A stretch of 64,000 bases of DNA from Sipunculus nudus (GCA_026874595.1 CM049315.1:39142164-39206163); one strand, 5' to 3'. Positions 34,562 to 50,159 are shown, counted from the stretch's first letter. Program-made: numbers and translations. The notes: generated by a model not told the origin, from the letters alone.

Positions 34562-37500
34562 CTACAAAATCAGGGTAATTCATGATAACATGATGATTCA
34601 TTAGAATGTACAAATACCTAGTTGATATTTATAAACCTGCTCTTTATGATAAATTAAATACATCACTGTTACAGTGGAAGGTTTGGTATTGCACTTTACA
34701 TGAGAACAATATCGTAGTTAATGTTATGGTGCCCGAAAATTGTGTCAGAAAGCGTTTGAAACATGAGCATGTTTCCCGGTACGAACCTCGTGTACATTAA
34801 TATGAAGCCCTTTGCAGCCTCGTAGAAAATGCTCGACACAGGAAACAAGTTCTGTTTAAGACATTTTCAAGCTTAAATAGGCACTTTATATTGACAAATA
34901 TTAAATTTACATATTTTGTTAACACTCACTTCCTTCGGATTGTTCGAACGTGAACTGACACCCTAGTGTGGCCAAGTCATATTCTACAATAATACATTTC
35001 GCATTTTTGAAAGCAAGAACTGAATGGCCCACAATCTAGTATTATAGTTACATATTTTAATGTATATCAATAACAGAATGAATATATTGTTCACATATTG
35101 TGTCGTAGAACAGAATGTAAAGCAAATACAGAACATCTGGGAAAACACGTAAATGATCATGCGGGAAATTATTTACATATCTCCTGGAAATTTTTTTATC
35201 TCGTGTCCGAATATCACTGATTAAGATTAACGTTTTAATTTGAAAGTTGCTTGAACTTTCATTCGTATATTTTTCTTACCATAAATAGTAACAGTATATA
35301 TTAACTATGTATTTACCCGATGTATTTTGCGGTTTCTCTCCCGAAATCTGGGTGACGAAGGTACCTGAATATAATTGAAGAGCACACATCAAAAACCCAA
35401 ATTTAACATTAATAAAGTATATAGATTATACCATCATATTATTGACTATGTCCTCTTTGTATGCGTTATCTCATTTAGTTTCCGGGTGTGAAGAAATTAC
35501 ACATTCAAGTAGAAACAAATCTAGAAATTGAAATTTTTTGTATGATAATTTATATTTATAATTGTCATCAGTATAACTGCATTTATTTCGTCCCATTATT
35601 TTATAAAGACAGGTATATCATAAGTTATTTAACAAAACATGCAGCCAATTAATGTCAGTTTAATGAGCAAAGTGATAGTGATTATCTTCCGCTTGAAAGT
35701 CTGTAAGGTCAGGTTAAATGTCTACAATATATCAGAGGGAATAGGCTCATTGCGGCACTTATTGTTACTTATTGGCTTCCGCAAAACTGGTATCATAACA
35801 TATGGATTTTCTTCTTTGTGAATGTTTTTACACTCGAGTATTCACACGTCCGAAGGTGCCTCTATGTTAGCAACATTAACACACCCTACGGGGTTGAATG
35901 GAATCTATCTTAGGATAAAAAATGTCTGGCTGGAGTCTGGAGGCTGTTGACATGTCCTATGCATAAGGCCAGGCAAAACTGCCAACTGTAACTTTTAACG
36001 AATATGTTTTGATATAACCAAACTGAAGACTAATAAGCTGTTATCTAACCGTCGATCCCGTTTATATTTACAGTTGCAGTTTGAAAACATGTAATGATCC
36101 GTCCAAGGGTTTTTCTATTTGACATGTTTCAATGAATATGGTATTTAACCCGATGATTTAAACGTGCAGATATATAACGTGATACACACAAGTAATATTT
36201 TCAAACCTCGGCTTTCAGAGCCGCCCTTCTCTTCGGGGACACCATCCTCGTTTAAGAGTTTACGGGCAGCCAAGCTTACCCCAGAGTCTTAACACAAAAC
36301 AAAAGCAAACGACGCGGTTGAATAGTTGTTTCATTCACTCCTCATAGCAACCTTAATTATTCTATATTATGAATTATTTGGTTTATTAATCCAAAGATAC
36401 ATTTATCCCTCAGAATATGTAGTCACAAACTAAACTATCGGCAATTTTGAGTATTTTATTCGACGAATATATTTAATTATGCGTGTGAAACATTTACTTT
36501 TATATTACATTAAAATGTTACTTTTACTGTTACTATCACTACTACTTCTTCTACTTCTGCTACTACTACTACAACTATAAGACATAACAATAGGTATAGT
36601 ATATTGATAAAAATAGGTTTAGTTTTACCTTTGCCTTGATTACCAGACCCGCCATAAGGACCATTGTTTTCCTGTTGATTGTTTTGGTTACCTAAATATC
36701 GTAGAACATTTCTAGGTTACTGTTTGAAACGTCACACATGGTAAGCTTTAGGAGATAATAATTAATGATAAGTGGACCAGTAATGGTCATTTTCATATAA
36801 TACACAAATGTATGTATGACGCCACATATACCTATACGATTCTATCACACATCAGTGTTTCGATTTCTTTAGCACACTTTACTATTTAGTCATGAGATGA
36901 ATATGTTTTCCTATGACAAGTACGGTTCAATGCCTAATGCTCTCCTGCTTTTGACTCGAAGTGCCAGATTCAGTCTGTTTATTTTTGCGTATGAAAATTA
37001 TGGCTGTACAAATTTAAACGTTTTTATCTGTATCCGATCAGTGCTAACCTTACCTTAATGAAGAAATGAAAGAGTACATGCTTATTACTTACCCGGTAGC
37101 TTATCCTTGGGATTGAGTTTACCGTCTGAGTTCCCGGGTTCATTGCCTGGTTTGACAATAATAACCGTAACTTGCTAACAGTATTCAATATAACACTCTG
37201 ACAATTAAGCTTAGTGCTGATTCTGTCTGCAGCTATATAATAGCATTTTGTTTATCATTACACTGTATATATCGGTCTGGTTTCCTAAATATTATTACAT
37301 TGTATATGTCAGTCTGCCTATCTAATTAAAAACCTGAGTGTTCATTACATTATATATGCTGGGCCAATTACAGTGTCGACGATATTTAAAATCTACAGAC
37401 TTACTGAGAAGACGAATAAACACCACCTCGTTTCTATGCCAAAGTGTTAATGATATTTTATAGCCGTGCGATATTATTATTAAACATATTCGATCTAAAC

Positions 37501-38353
37501 TTTAATGTAATAAAAAAAATAATCGCGTGTCCTCACCCGATGTCTGTCTGCCTTTAGGTCTACTCTCATTCTCATTGTTCTCATGTCCTCTCTTGTCATC
37601 GCTGGTGTCTTCATTCCCACCGCCCTTGTTCTCGTGTCCTGTCTTGTCATTGCCGCTGTCTTTTTTCCCACCGCCCTTGTTTACGTGTCTTTCTTTGTCT
37701 GCTCCGCTGTCTTTGCCTGGGTCCCCCTTTTTCTCTTGTCCTGTCTGACCCATTTCGCTGCCTTTGCCTAAACTCCCACTGTCCTCGCGTCGGCTCTGAT
37801 CTTGGGTTCCTTGCTTATCATTGTCGGAATCTCTTCCGTTTGAATCATGTTTTGGTTGCGAGTTTTGTCCATTTTGTCCGAGATTCGAGGATTTTCCGCC
37901 ATCTGGTTTATTGTCCGAAAGGTTAGTATTTGTACCATCACCTGAGAAGCAGTGTTCATATATATAAATAAATTATAAATGCACGGTTTAAGGCTGTGAT
38001 GCCAGGGTTATCGTGAAATAAGGAGTCACCATTTCATATACAATGCTTTATAATATATAGAGTGATAAGACATGCATCACTTTGCGTCTAGTTATTTTAA
38101 AATGTAATTAATTTCCTTTCCCATTTCCCTGTTTGTCCGGTGCATTTCCTGAATTAAATAAAAAGCATACATAACCCAGTTATGGCCCAGTTGCTATATA
38201 ACTGATATATGTTCTAAACGTACATACAACATACTTAATAATAATCATAGTTAATATGTGCTTCTTAACTGCATGGTAATAAGTAAATACGTTAATACTC
38301 TAATTGATCAAGTTTTACCTGCATTCATTTATTTTAATCTTATTTCTTAATTT

Positions 38354-38391
<38 letters not shown>

Positions 38392-41300
38392 GCTGATTAT
38401 GGGGCTTAAAATATTCCACGAAGGATGTATACCCATTTGATCATTTGATTTACCATTTCCAGTGTTCAATTTGCTAGTAACCGTGTATATGATGAGATAT
38501 TTTTATCCACAGAAATAAAGGGAAAAATAGGGAAACAAATATGACCTGATCTTTCAAAGGTTTATTTTTTAATATTACCGTTACCTCCGTTTGTGTTTTC
38601 TGATGAATCAGAACCTTCCTGTGAATTCTTTGATGTGTCTTGATTCCCTGGAAACAAATATATGCAAAAAAAAAAAATTAAAAAAATATAAACTTTCGAT
38701 CAATAAACATAATGTGAATCATTTAATGTATAAATATTGTGGCCCTGAAAAATAATATGAAACTCTTCATTTATTTCATTTTATCCATCTTCATATGAGA
38801 AAATGGAAAACCTTAGAATTTATGTCTATGAACAAAACATTTTATCATCCATTTATTGTGCAGGTTTATGTCAAATGCTACCTGAACTTGGTAATACCTA
38901 ATTACAATTTTGTAAATATTGATAAATGTTTATTGACCTGGGATTTTTGTTTTCTTTTGCAATGTTTTAGATATATTAGCGCAACAGTAAGAGGATGTTC
39001 AACCCAGTTTCGAATGCTTACCGTTTGTGTCGCTCTTCGATTTGGAACTATCATTTGGTTCATTGGTCTCATCTGGTGACTCCGTCCCTTTATCAAAAAG
39101 TAAAACAATAGAATATTTTTTTTGAAAGTCTTATGCATAACATAAATACTTCCTTTATTAAAAATACCTATTACATATACAAATACTTCCTATTTGCTGC
39201 AAATACATCATATGTAAAAAAATTCCTCATACACGATACACGCTTCATATATAACAGACATACCTCAAATATAATACAAATGCCTCTCATATAATACACT
39301 TTTTTTTTTTTTTTTAATTCTTCCTGTTTATTTCTTGGCGTCATAAGGTACCCTAACATTAACCGTAAAGTATTTCTTGTTGTAGTCATATGATTTAAAA
39401 TTTTGCAGATGTATAATGATTTTCAAGGATAAAGGTAAAGTTTAGAAAAAAATACACATACCCGTGCCTCCACCCTTATTACCCTGGTTATCATCTCGTG
39501 GACCTGGTCCTCCTTGTAAACTGGTTGTAACAGCAACTAATACATAATGCATTATTGTTATAAAACATCGACTGCTAAACATTAACACCGATCAGTAAAA
39601 TAAAAAAAATGACACATGAGTGATAGCACAAGTATGGTTAAATTTTAAGTAATAAAAAGCCATATAGCGTAATTATTGGTTGAAATCTTCCAATGTTACA
39701 ACGATACTAATATAGATATGTGTATATTCTTTTTTGTGTAAAGGAACGAAATGTTTAATCCATAACATTGTGTTTAGGTGTTTGCTTATATATATTTTTG
39801 CGGTACTCATTGTAGCAAGTACCTTTCGAATCATCTTCGCCTGGTGCACCTTTTCCTTTGTCAACGCCAAGAGACATTTTGTCGGTCACTTCTGAAAAGT
39901 AATCATACTTTACTTATATCTGGTCCAATAATATATATACTATTGTTGACGAAATTATAAGTTAATTCCGTATATGTTACAATTAAATTTAAGTTAATAT
40001 ATGTATGTTTTACATGAAACCAATTGATTATATGTTAAATATTTGAAATCTGAATCTCTCTATAATATATTCCTACCTGAAACCACCAGAATTTTGTTGA
40101 ATTTAGTATGAATCCCTGGCTTGACCAATTCCACCGCTAAAATAAAACACATCATCTTTCAGATTATCATTGACCGAATCAATAATAATTTTAGAATGGA
40201 TGTCTTTTAGAGGAAGATTACTACAATCCCTGGAATATCATCCATACCTGGATGGAGGCCAACTATTGATGTCCTAATTTACGGCTATAAACCTCTTTGA
40301 TAACTTCCAGACGAATAGGAAAGCACACTGATATGATTATATTATTTAAGTGAACAAGATTTTTTTTTCATCAAAATGAATCAAGTTCTTAACAGATACC
40401 CATATATAACTATCCATGTAGTGTATATAATTTCAATACTTTTTTTCTTCCGGGCCTTTAACAAACATATGCTTTTATTTCTACGTTTCGAAAGAATATC
40501 AGAATGTAGGAAGTGTAATTCTTGTTATTCCTTTTTTTATTCCTTGCTGAAAATAATACCAGAAACACAATGTGCTCAATTTGATAAAAAATGATAAAAA
40601 ATATCATGTGCAACAGAACTGACTAATATTTTAGGAAACGATGGTTTACAACAAAATAAGTATAGTTGTAAAATAATTAATTCTGAATAATAAAGTGACT
40701 TACTTAAAACATAATTGTTGCTTATCAGGTCTAACAACATATCAGATTTCCAGCTTTGTCCGAAACCTGGAAAAAGTAATTATTGCAAAATATGTCATTT
40801 TTCAATTATATTAAGTAGAATGAATTCTGAATAATTGTAAATGTATATTGCATGTCAACGGATATCAGAATGTGAGTAAACTATCACCATTCTTTACTCT
40901 GAGTATAATATTACTGTAATGACAATGAATCTTTTGTTACAACATAAGCGTTACTTTCCCCCGGAACCTGTGCTCTATTCCATACCAATTTATCGTCTGA
41001 TATTCTTCAGTCAAATTCTAACCAAGAGATAAGGATGACCCTGAACCAAACTGTTGTTTAAACTGTATAATAGCTATTATACTAAAGGCCAAACCATCCC
41101 AAATGTATAGTCTTCTTAAATATCTTGTGTCCTTCTTAAAGCAAGCATGTGTTTAAAACTAATGCAAGTCAAGGAGATAGGAAGAAGCAAAAATTTACTC
41201 AATGGTACAGCAAGCCTGCACATTTATAACAGAACAATTACATACCGGTTACAGCTTTCCCAAAGGATGTAACTGAATCTCGATCGTCTTCTAGATCGTC

Positions 41301-44300
41301 TTCTTGATCCTCTGATTAAAACGGTTTTTTTTTCAATTTAAATGAAATAGTTAAGCTCACACAAAGGACCGTTTTCTCCAGAAATTAAATAACCGTAATA
41401 TTATGATAAAGTCTGGTCTTTTCATGAATATTACATAGTGTTAGATAAAAGGTTAGGAGCTCCTTCATTACTGCTTAATCACGGAATGGGTCGTGCCTGT
41501 AGTGTCGTTCTATATGCATGTGAAGCATATTACCAGTTAGAGAAACTCACGACGGAGAAATATGATAAACATTCCGTTGTTTGACTTGAAATGGTTCTCA
41601 CCTGTTACCTTCCCTTTCAAGTCCGATTCATCTTTACTTGTGGAGCGTCTCTGACCAGCAGGACCTTACAACAGATATTACATCTAATATAACAATATAA
41701 CATAAAAATAATATAAAACACAAAGTGTATACAGTAAAAACTTATCTAACTACCACCTCGGTTTAGCGACCACCTCAAATAATGACCGCTTGTTCACGGA
41801 CCTGATTCTTTCTTGCTATATATATATATATCTATAATATATTGACATATAATAAAAAAAGTTTACATTTTTCACTTTGTTTGCATTTGTAAGAACGTGA
41901 ATCTGAAACCTGGTTGGTTTGCTGGATTTTGACTATCAGGATCGTCCCATTTTCCATCATCATTGGTCTGTCCTTCCCTGCCAAGATCTGTACTTGCCTC
42001 AAATTTGTTTGCTGGGGAATAGAAACGTTCTGAATAAACATGGACTATCATGGTGTCAATATCAGTGCCTTGAATATGGATTGTAAACGAAGAATTGTAT
42101 ATAAATATATTCCAATACAGTGCGAAAAAGATTTAAGCATATGCTAAATTGGGCGTCTGGAAATACATCATTACGGGATAGGCTGCCTCTAAACCAGCTT
42201 CAGGTATGATATCCATACAATTAAATCTAGAGTTTTACTGCGGCACACTGGCGACAAGAGAGTATATTTTTTACGATGTTATAACAATCGACAAAGCATA
42301 ACCTTTTACCTCACCACGATCTGAAATATAAGATTAAACGTTCAAAAATCGACGATGATGGGTTCGGAAACACAATTGTAACAATTATTCATACATAAAC
42401 AAAGCATCTAAAAGTATAAATGTTGTCTGTCCTGAGAGAAAATATCGTTGAGTGATCACGCTGCATTGAAAGGTTAGCGGTTAGATGTTGAAACTTTCTT
42501 TGCCTTTGCCCATTCCCTTCGATTTGCCCTAAAGTTGGACTGCTTTGCTATTATATGCTCAGTATATATGGACGCACTGATGGGGAAGATTTGATTCTAA
42601 TTTTCTGCCACCCCGATACTGTTCTTTTGTAAGTACATGACTATATTATATGATTGTATTTGCACAAGGTTTAACAGGCATGTTTAGGTTCGCATCACCA
42701 ACAAAAGCTTTTGTTAATATAAATTACATCATATAGGTTTAGTTCACATAAAATTACTCTTACCACATATGAAATAATTTAAGGATCACATTTGTGTAGG
42801 ATCAAGTTTACTTCGTGTTTATCTAAACCTGAAATTGAAGCATGCTAAACAATGAGAATGTCATAACGGTAAAGGAAAGTCCCCTTGACCCGTATATTCA
42901 TACACATACCGGACCCATCTTTAACATCGGCACCAGAGAGGACCCCGGGTGTGGATCCCACATTTTTGCCACTCTGGTCTTCGGAAAAGAGAAATAAAGC
43001 TTTTAAAAACAGGTTTATTGCATGTCTGTATTAAAAAGTGAAAACAACGCTTTAAACTCTCGATTACGTAGGTGTCTGCAAAAAGATGATCCCACTTTAA
43101 GCCTTGTAATTTTACAGTGTTCATTAGAATAAATTCGATTATATTTTAAATCCATTAGTGTTCCACTGACTATGGACGCCTTGCTTTCGTCGATTTTAAT
43201 AAAGCAAATTTTCCTCCACATATTGACGTGATCAATAGGTTTATGCTGTCCAAACCATATGTGCGACCCATTGAGAGGGATATGTGCTAATCAGATATCC
43301 TAAAACAATGTGTAGACATTAATATATGGGTTGAATATAGCTTCGTAAAAAATTCTATCTACCTGCTACAGTTAGCTCATGTGCCATCTTTATGTCTGTT
43401 ATTTGTCCATGTCCAGGTGGCGCAAGTGTTTTTTGGTGATCGTCAGATCCCTGATCTGGTTTACCGACTCCTGTCTGTCCAGAATCCCCACCTTGTGCAA
43501 ATTCATCTGAAGAGAGTAAAACCTTTAAAACTCGTTAAGACCCTTAAAGAAAGCAAAATGATATACTATGGAAAAACATGAATAAAATTATTGTCTATAT
43601 TGATAAATCTGCTGATAACGTAAGGTATATGCTAAATGACACTCAGTCAAATGAAAGGAAATAGTTAATATAAATTAGACAGTAGAACCGTCTGAAATAC
43701 CTCCTGTCTAGAAAGATCATCGTCTGTTAAGACCACCCTTGAATGAACCTGACTCATCCACATTGGATATAATGGACCTGTTTAATAGGGAACAGACTTT
43801 CACCGACCAAGACTTGCCTGCCTATATTAAATCCCAGTAGCCGACGGATATACTTACCTACTTTCCCACTTTCCAAAGCCCCAGAATCGGTGGTCCCAAG
43901 CAGTCCCTGACCAAGCACTACAAATTAATATAAAATATTAGTTTCATTTACAGGGAGAAAACGGTTCTTTCATACAAATATGGTAACGGATTCTTCGAGC
44001 TGTGGAACATTCGTCCAGATACGAAGTAGTAAAAAATATCGTGTCTGCATTAAACATAAAACACCCATTTCAATCAATACAATGACATAACAAACATATA
44101 TGATAATAATAATACACTGAAGTCATTCATTTAAAAAAAAATAAAGAAAAAAATAATCGTTTGAGCATGACAGCATTTACCAATATCTTATTATACCAAC
44201 CCTTTTGCTTTGTTGGTTTTTGAGGTTCCTTTTCTTTGTCGAATCCCAGCCCACTTTCTCCTGACTGGGTCACTATGTTGCCTACATTATAATGACTTGT

Positions 44301-45510
44301 TAAAAATACATTCCAAATGTTCATTTAGTACTGTAGGGGTTTCAATTCAATGGAATAAATGTATTACAGGAAAACTTATTAAGTCTTAAACATTTTTAAA
44401 ATAATACAAAATAAAACTTAATTGTTACAACAATTTAAATATAATGTCCCCAAATTGCCTGGTACAAGGTACGCTTATAATGGCAGCCAGAAAGACTCAA
44501 ATATGATCATTCTGTGAACGATAAGTCTTTACGCTGAACTATAATTATTATGAATTATTATCCAATTTAAGGACATTTACCTTTGTCAGAATCAGTTGTT
44601 TCGTCATGTCCTTCCTTTCCCCGGATGTTTTCGTTTTGTCCGGGGGCTTCTGGAGTCTGAACATCTGTAACTTATAAAGCGAAGAAACGCAGATACATCT
44701 ATGTCTACAGTGAAACATTTAAAAGAATGAGAAAGAAATTCTGTGATGACTGCTATGTATTCTTATGTTCACTTAGGTAAGTTGATCCTGCCTTATCCCT
44801 GGACAATTAGTCCTTAGCGAAAAAGTTTGCGAGGACTACAGTGGTACAAAATGCATAAATATAAAAAGTAGTCTGAAGGAACATATTAACCCTTCTGTTG
44901 TGTAGCCATAGCTGCATCCTGAGTCTGTTTGCCTCCTGCTTCATTCAGTTTGTTAGAGGCTTCAGTCGTTTGAATTTCTACATTATTTTCTGCATTGAGT
45001 TTTTCTTCACTTCCTTGGGTTTTTGAAATTATAGTAGATTTTTGTGCTGTTGTTGGAAGGACTGTTGATTCTTGGGTCGTAACGGGGGCTGTAATAAATA
45101 TATGATTCAATAAAAAGATTTATCACATTGGAATGCTGAAGACTTGTAATGATATGAACAAAATGAGCATGCAACCGCAAAGCATGTAGACGGAGTCAGA
45201 TTAGCAATGGCGCTAGTATTGAAAATCGAGAGGTAAACGTTTAACATGTAAAGATGATAAATCTGACGTCAGTCGAACTGACTGTGAATCAGAATATGCC
45301 ACTAATAAATAAAAATCCACTATCCGTTTCAGTAGAATACAAATTAATTGAATATCAGCTTTAGCAATGCTCTAGTGAATTGTGAACCCTGGTAGCAAAA
45401 CGAATATGTTACACAAATTATTCAAGTTTACCCAAATTCTGATATATAATTCATAAACTAAATCATGTATATGATATATTAAGTTTAAAATGTATAAAAT
45501 GATTATTTGA

Positions 45511-45567
<57 letters not shown>

Positions 45568-48500
45568 TGTAGTGAATTTTATTTCTTCACCTTCTGTCGT
45601 CTTTTTCTTTTTCCATGGCGGCACCTCTGAAATATATAAGAATAATTCGGTGACATTAAATATAACATCCTCGTAATTCTCTTCTTAATTAACCTTGGAA
45701 TATGTGGGTCAATACTTTTTACCTTGCACTTTTTCAAGGCGTCTGCATAGTTCAGCGACTTTGGGTTTATGTACGTACTTATGTGTATCTGTGTGTTGCT
45801 TTTCACGGAAGTTATCAGGAAGCTAGGAGGTTATCTAAATTACACAATTTTCAATATGACAGTATTAGAAATACTATGTAACGTTTTATAGTCAATAGCT
45901 TAATATTATGATTTTCATAGGCGAATAATGTTTGTTTAATTACCGCAATACTGAATATTGCAGAAGTCCCATCGCAGCATTGAATTAGAAGTGAAACACC
46001 ATGGGCCTGTGGGCTTTTTGTCTGGATTCCGACAGTAATTTGCAGCGTCAAACAGGGTAGCATCTGGGAAATTAGTTGCATCAGTGATGTCATGGCTATG
46101 GGGAAACTGCTCATCCCATCTTTGGCATTCGTAACCAGATCTTGTAGAGGAAACTTTTCCAGCAAATTCTGCTCCAACTTTCGAGCTCTTGCATCCTTCA
46201 CGTAAGAAATGACATGTAAAGTGTTCTAATGACCAACACTGTTTTGTGCGCTTTTTATGATTTAAATCTTTGAACCACTTGACCGTTTAGCATAACAGAA
46301 TGTATGAAACTACTGGTAAGTATACGATTTGTTACTAGGTTAACAGTGCACAAAGTTGCCCAATCATTGTTTCAAATATTGTACCTTAAACTATTTTTTT
46401 AAATTCGTAAAAAGCGATTTTATGTATATGTTATATTACGTGTTTGTATGTATATAATTTAGTTTAATATAAAACAATACCTAATAAAGCAATGTTAGAG
46501 GGTGCCTACTACCAAGGTAGAATTTGTTTCTTTAATTTACATGGATGATTTAAATTTAAAAATGAAACGTTTCAGGTGTTGACCGACCACATGGTCTGAT
46601 TTCACATTTCTCTCTTGGGTAGTCGCGGTCTGTTGTGTAGCACCAAGGCCCGTCGGGAGAGTTGTCCGGGTTCCTGCAGAAGTTGGCGGCATCTCTCAGT
46701 GTTTCATCGGGGAAGTTATCTATGCTCATATAGTCTCGTGACTTTTGATTGATGGAATCCCATCTTTTACATGTTAACCCAGTTTCAGTTTCGCTTACTC
46801 TGCCCATGTATCCTCTGCCGGTTTTGTCCAATAAGCAGGCTGGGTCAAATTCACAAAGGAAACATAAATGTGTGACCATTCCGCTTTTAACTGACACATA
46901 ACAGCATATTTTCCAATATTTCATAATAATGCATGCTGTATGTATTCGTGTCGTACGTTTGCAAAATATAATCTTTAATTAAATTGATTTATAAATTAAT
47001 TAATAACCATGATTATATATGTGTATAAAATATAATGTATACGTTATGTCTACCATTTAACCTAATTAAATCTACTTTGAAGCAGAAGTTTTCCAGAGAA
47101 AAAAATGTCAAATTGGATGGTCTTAAAACTAAAGAAACCCCTGGAATTGAGTTTCCTTTAACAGCTACCTTTTACAACTTCCATTTTACAGAGCGAGATG
47201 CCAAGTTTAAAATTGATGTTAAAAAGTAACCACGCTGATAGTACTAAACACAAAAACTGTTATGGTTCCCGAAATATCGTGTCACCTATTCTTGTAAAAA
47301 AATAGGATAATTCCAAAGCAATAAGAAAACGGAAATTAACTTAAAATTTCAAGACAATATAAATGTGTGCATGCTGGTGTTAACCTTACCATTCGTATTT
47401 CCAGTGAATACTTCCGTTTTTATTTTGTGGAAATCTGTGAAAAAAAGTTACGATATTTAATAATTTGAACGCAATTTCTGGATCAATAAAGCATCATAGA
47501 GAAAGAGAAAACTAAATAACTGAAAGGAGTTATTCTTCCTTATCTGCTTATATAGGATTAGATGTATTAATTACAAAAGTACAGATTTATGAATGTTTCT
47601 AATTTGGCTGACTTTCTTTTAACTTACCGCACTGAGGGACATCGCAGTCCTCCCAAACCACAGACGGGTCCATAGTGTAACAGCCAGGCCGATCATGTTT
47701 CCCTCCGGGATTCCGACAATAATTTACTGCATCCTCCAAATTGTTTTCCGGAAAACCTTTAGCTGTCTTAAATTCATGTTTGTGGGGGGTTTGTTGCTCC
47801 CATTGCTGACACTCAATACCGCTTTTAGTGTATGACAGAGTTCCCACATAGGTTTGACCGACTCTGTCTTTTGAGCATGCTAGATTGGTGAAAATAAACA
47901 CACTACATACTCAGGTGAATCATATATAAAGTAAACAAACAGGTACGTCAAGATTAGTAAGAATTAAAATGTAAATCACAAGTGACAGACTGACAGTGCA
48001 GCAAATATGCAAATAAGTGGTAAATGAAACTTCATGTACAAAAACAATAGCCTTATTCCTTATCATCAGTATCATTCAATTGAACTTGAACTTGATCTTT
48101 ATTGTTTTACTTGCATAAATTATTTTGAAATATATACAAATATTTAAATATTTTACCATTTTTCAGTAAAAAATATAAAAAACAAACAAAACGAGGTTGA
48201 CCCTCATAAAAACAGAATAAATTCAATGATATTTTAGATCTTATTTGTTTTATTAGGTTAGGTATATAGCATTTATTTCCCTGAAGAACATACATCAGAA
48301 AAGATTGACGCAGTATTCATATTCCTAAAAGAAACAAGTGGTTTTCGAATAAAGCAGTTTATCCTGGAAGAACATACCGCAGACAGGAATGTCGCAGTAT
48401 TCATATTTCTGAAAAACATGGATGGTATGGCACCACGGTCGAATTTTGCTGCCATCCGGATTTCTGCAGTAGTTTTTCGCTTTTCCCACTGAGCCATCGG

Positions 48501-50104
48501 GAAACTGGCTGTCCTTTTTGTAGCTGTGAATGTGCGGGAAGTTGCTGTTCCAGTCCTGACAGTCACGTCCAGATTCAGTCTTTGAAATTCGCCCCATATA
48601 CGTCTCTCCTTTAATGGTATCTCGACATCCTGAAACAACAGAACAAACTAGATGTGGTCGGACAATGGTCCTCAGAGGACCCCGCGTTTCTGCATGTGCT
48701 AGACTAGATTACATATGGGTGAAAAATTAAGTTAAATTAAAAAAAATAAGACAAACAGAAACAGGTTTTTATATATATGCATGAGGGAAAAATACCACTG
48801 GATCAAATCATATTAAAGAAAATATGTCTCAAAATAATGTGTGCAATAGAAATCACCGAATGTAGTTAGTTAGCCATATTTGATTTTGAGCAAGTATGTA
48901 ATTCAATAGGTCTGGAGCCCTCTAAGAACATATGATCCCTGTGAAATTGGGAAAGCTGCTGTTGGTATTTGTTGAGTTAATGCGTGCGAAAGAAAATCAG
49001 CGATCGGGCTGTGGCGGCCATATTCGAATTCCAACAGATCTGTTATTCAATAGGTCTGGAGCCCTCATAGGTACTAATCATCCCTGTGAATTTGGGAAAG
49101 CCGCAGTAGGTTGTTGTTGAGTTATCGCGTGCAAAAGAAATTCAGCGATCGGGCTGTGGCGGCCATATTGGAATTCCGACAGCTCTGTAATTCAGTAGGT
49201 CTGGAGCCCACATAGGTACCAATCATTACTGTGATTTCAGAAAGCTGCACAAGGTTGTTGTTGAGTTATCGCGCGCGAAGGAAAACCAGCGGTCGAGCTG
49301 TGGAGGCCATATTTGAATTCCAACAGATCTGTGATTCAGTAGGTCTGGAGGCCTCATCGGTACTAGTCACCCTTGTGAATTTGGGAAAGCTGCAGTAGGT
49401 TGTTCTTGAGTTATCGCGCGCGAAAGAAAATCAGCGATCGGGCTGTGGCGGCCATATTGGAATTGCAACAGATCTGTGATTCAGTAGGTCTGCAGGCCTC
49501 ATCGGTACCAATCACCCCTGTGAATCTGGGAAAGCTGCAGTTGGTTGTTGTTGAATTATCGTGCGCGAAAGAAAATCAGCGATCGGGCTGTGGCGGCCAT
49601 ACTGGAATTCCGAAAGATCTGTGATTCAATAGGTCTAGAGCCATCATAGGTACCAATCATCCAAGCGAATTTGGGAAAGCTGCAGTGGGTTGTTGTCAAG
49701 TTATTGCGCGCGAAAGAAAATCAGCGATCGGGCTGTTACGGCTATATTGAAATTCCGACATGTCTGTAATTCGAGAGGTCTGGAGCCCCCATAGGTACCA
49801 ATCATCCCTGTGAATTTGGGAAAATTGTAGTATGTTGTTGTTGAGTTATCGCGCGCGAAAGAAAGTTTCACTGACGGAAGGACGGATGGACGGACTTGCG
49901 CGGTGATCACTATAGGGCACCGCTTGTCAAGCGGGGCCCTTATAATATATGAAATGCAATGTTGCCCTCAACACTTAACAATGTTACGTTTACACTTGAA
50001 GATACAGGAAAAACCTTGCCAAATGACCTCTGTTTAGGTCCCGAATCTTTTTTTCGCACTTTATATAAGGCCTGACTTAGACTATCGCCTCGAAAATAAT
50101 ATGT

Positions 50105-50159
<55 letters not shown>

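Noticed and set aside
38440-38463. Stalk-like exon ending NTGNG with donor gtaaat
   Set aside because: The only acceptor gives a 20-nt exon of phase 2-1, incompatible with the phase-1 series; probably decayed.
42318-42323. 6-nt micro-exon between ttatatttcag and gtgagg
   Set aside because: Phase fits but such a short exon cannot be supported without transcripts.
42465-42533. Possible stalk exon [12 protein letters not shown]
   Set aside because: 69 nt in phase 1 is possible, but the donor gtgatc is poor and the composition differs from the other stalk exons; not supported enough.
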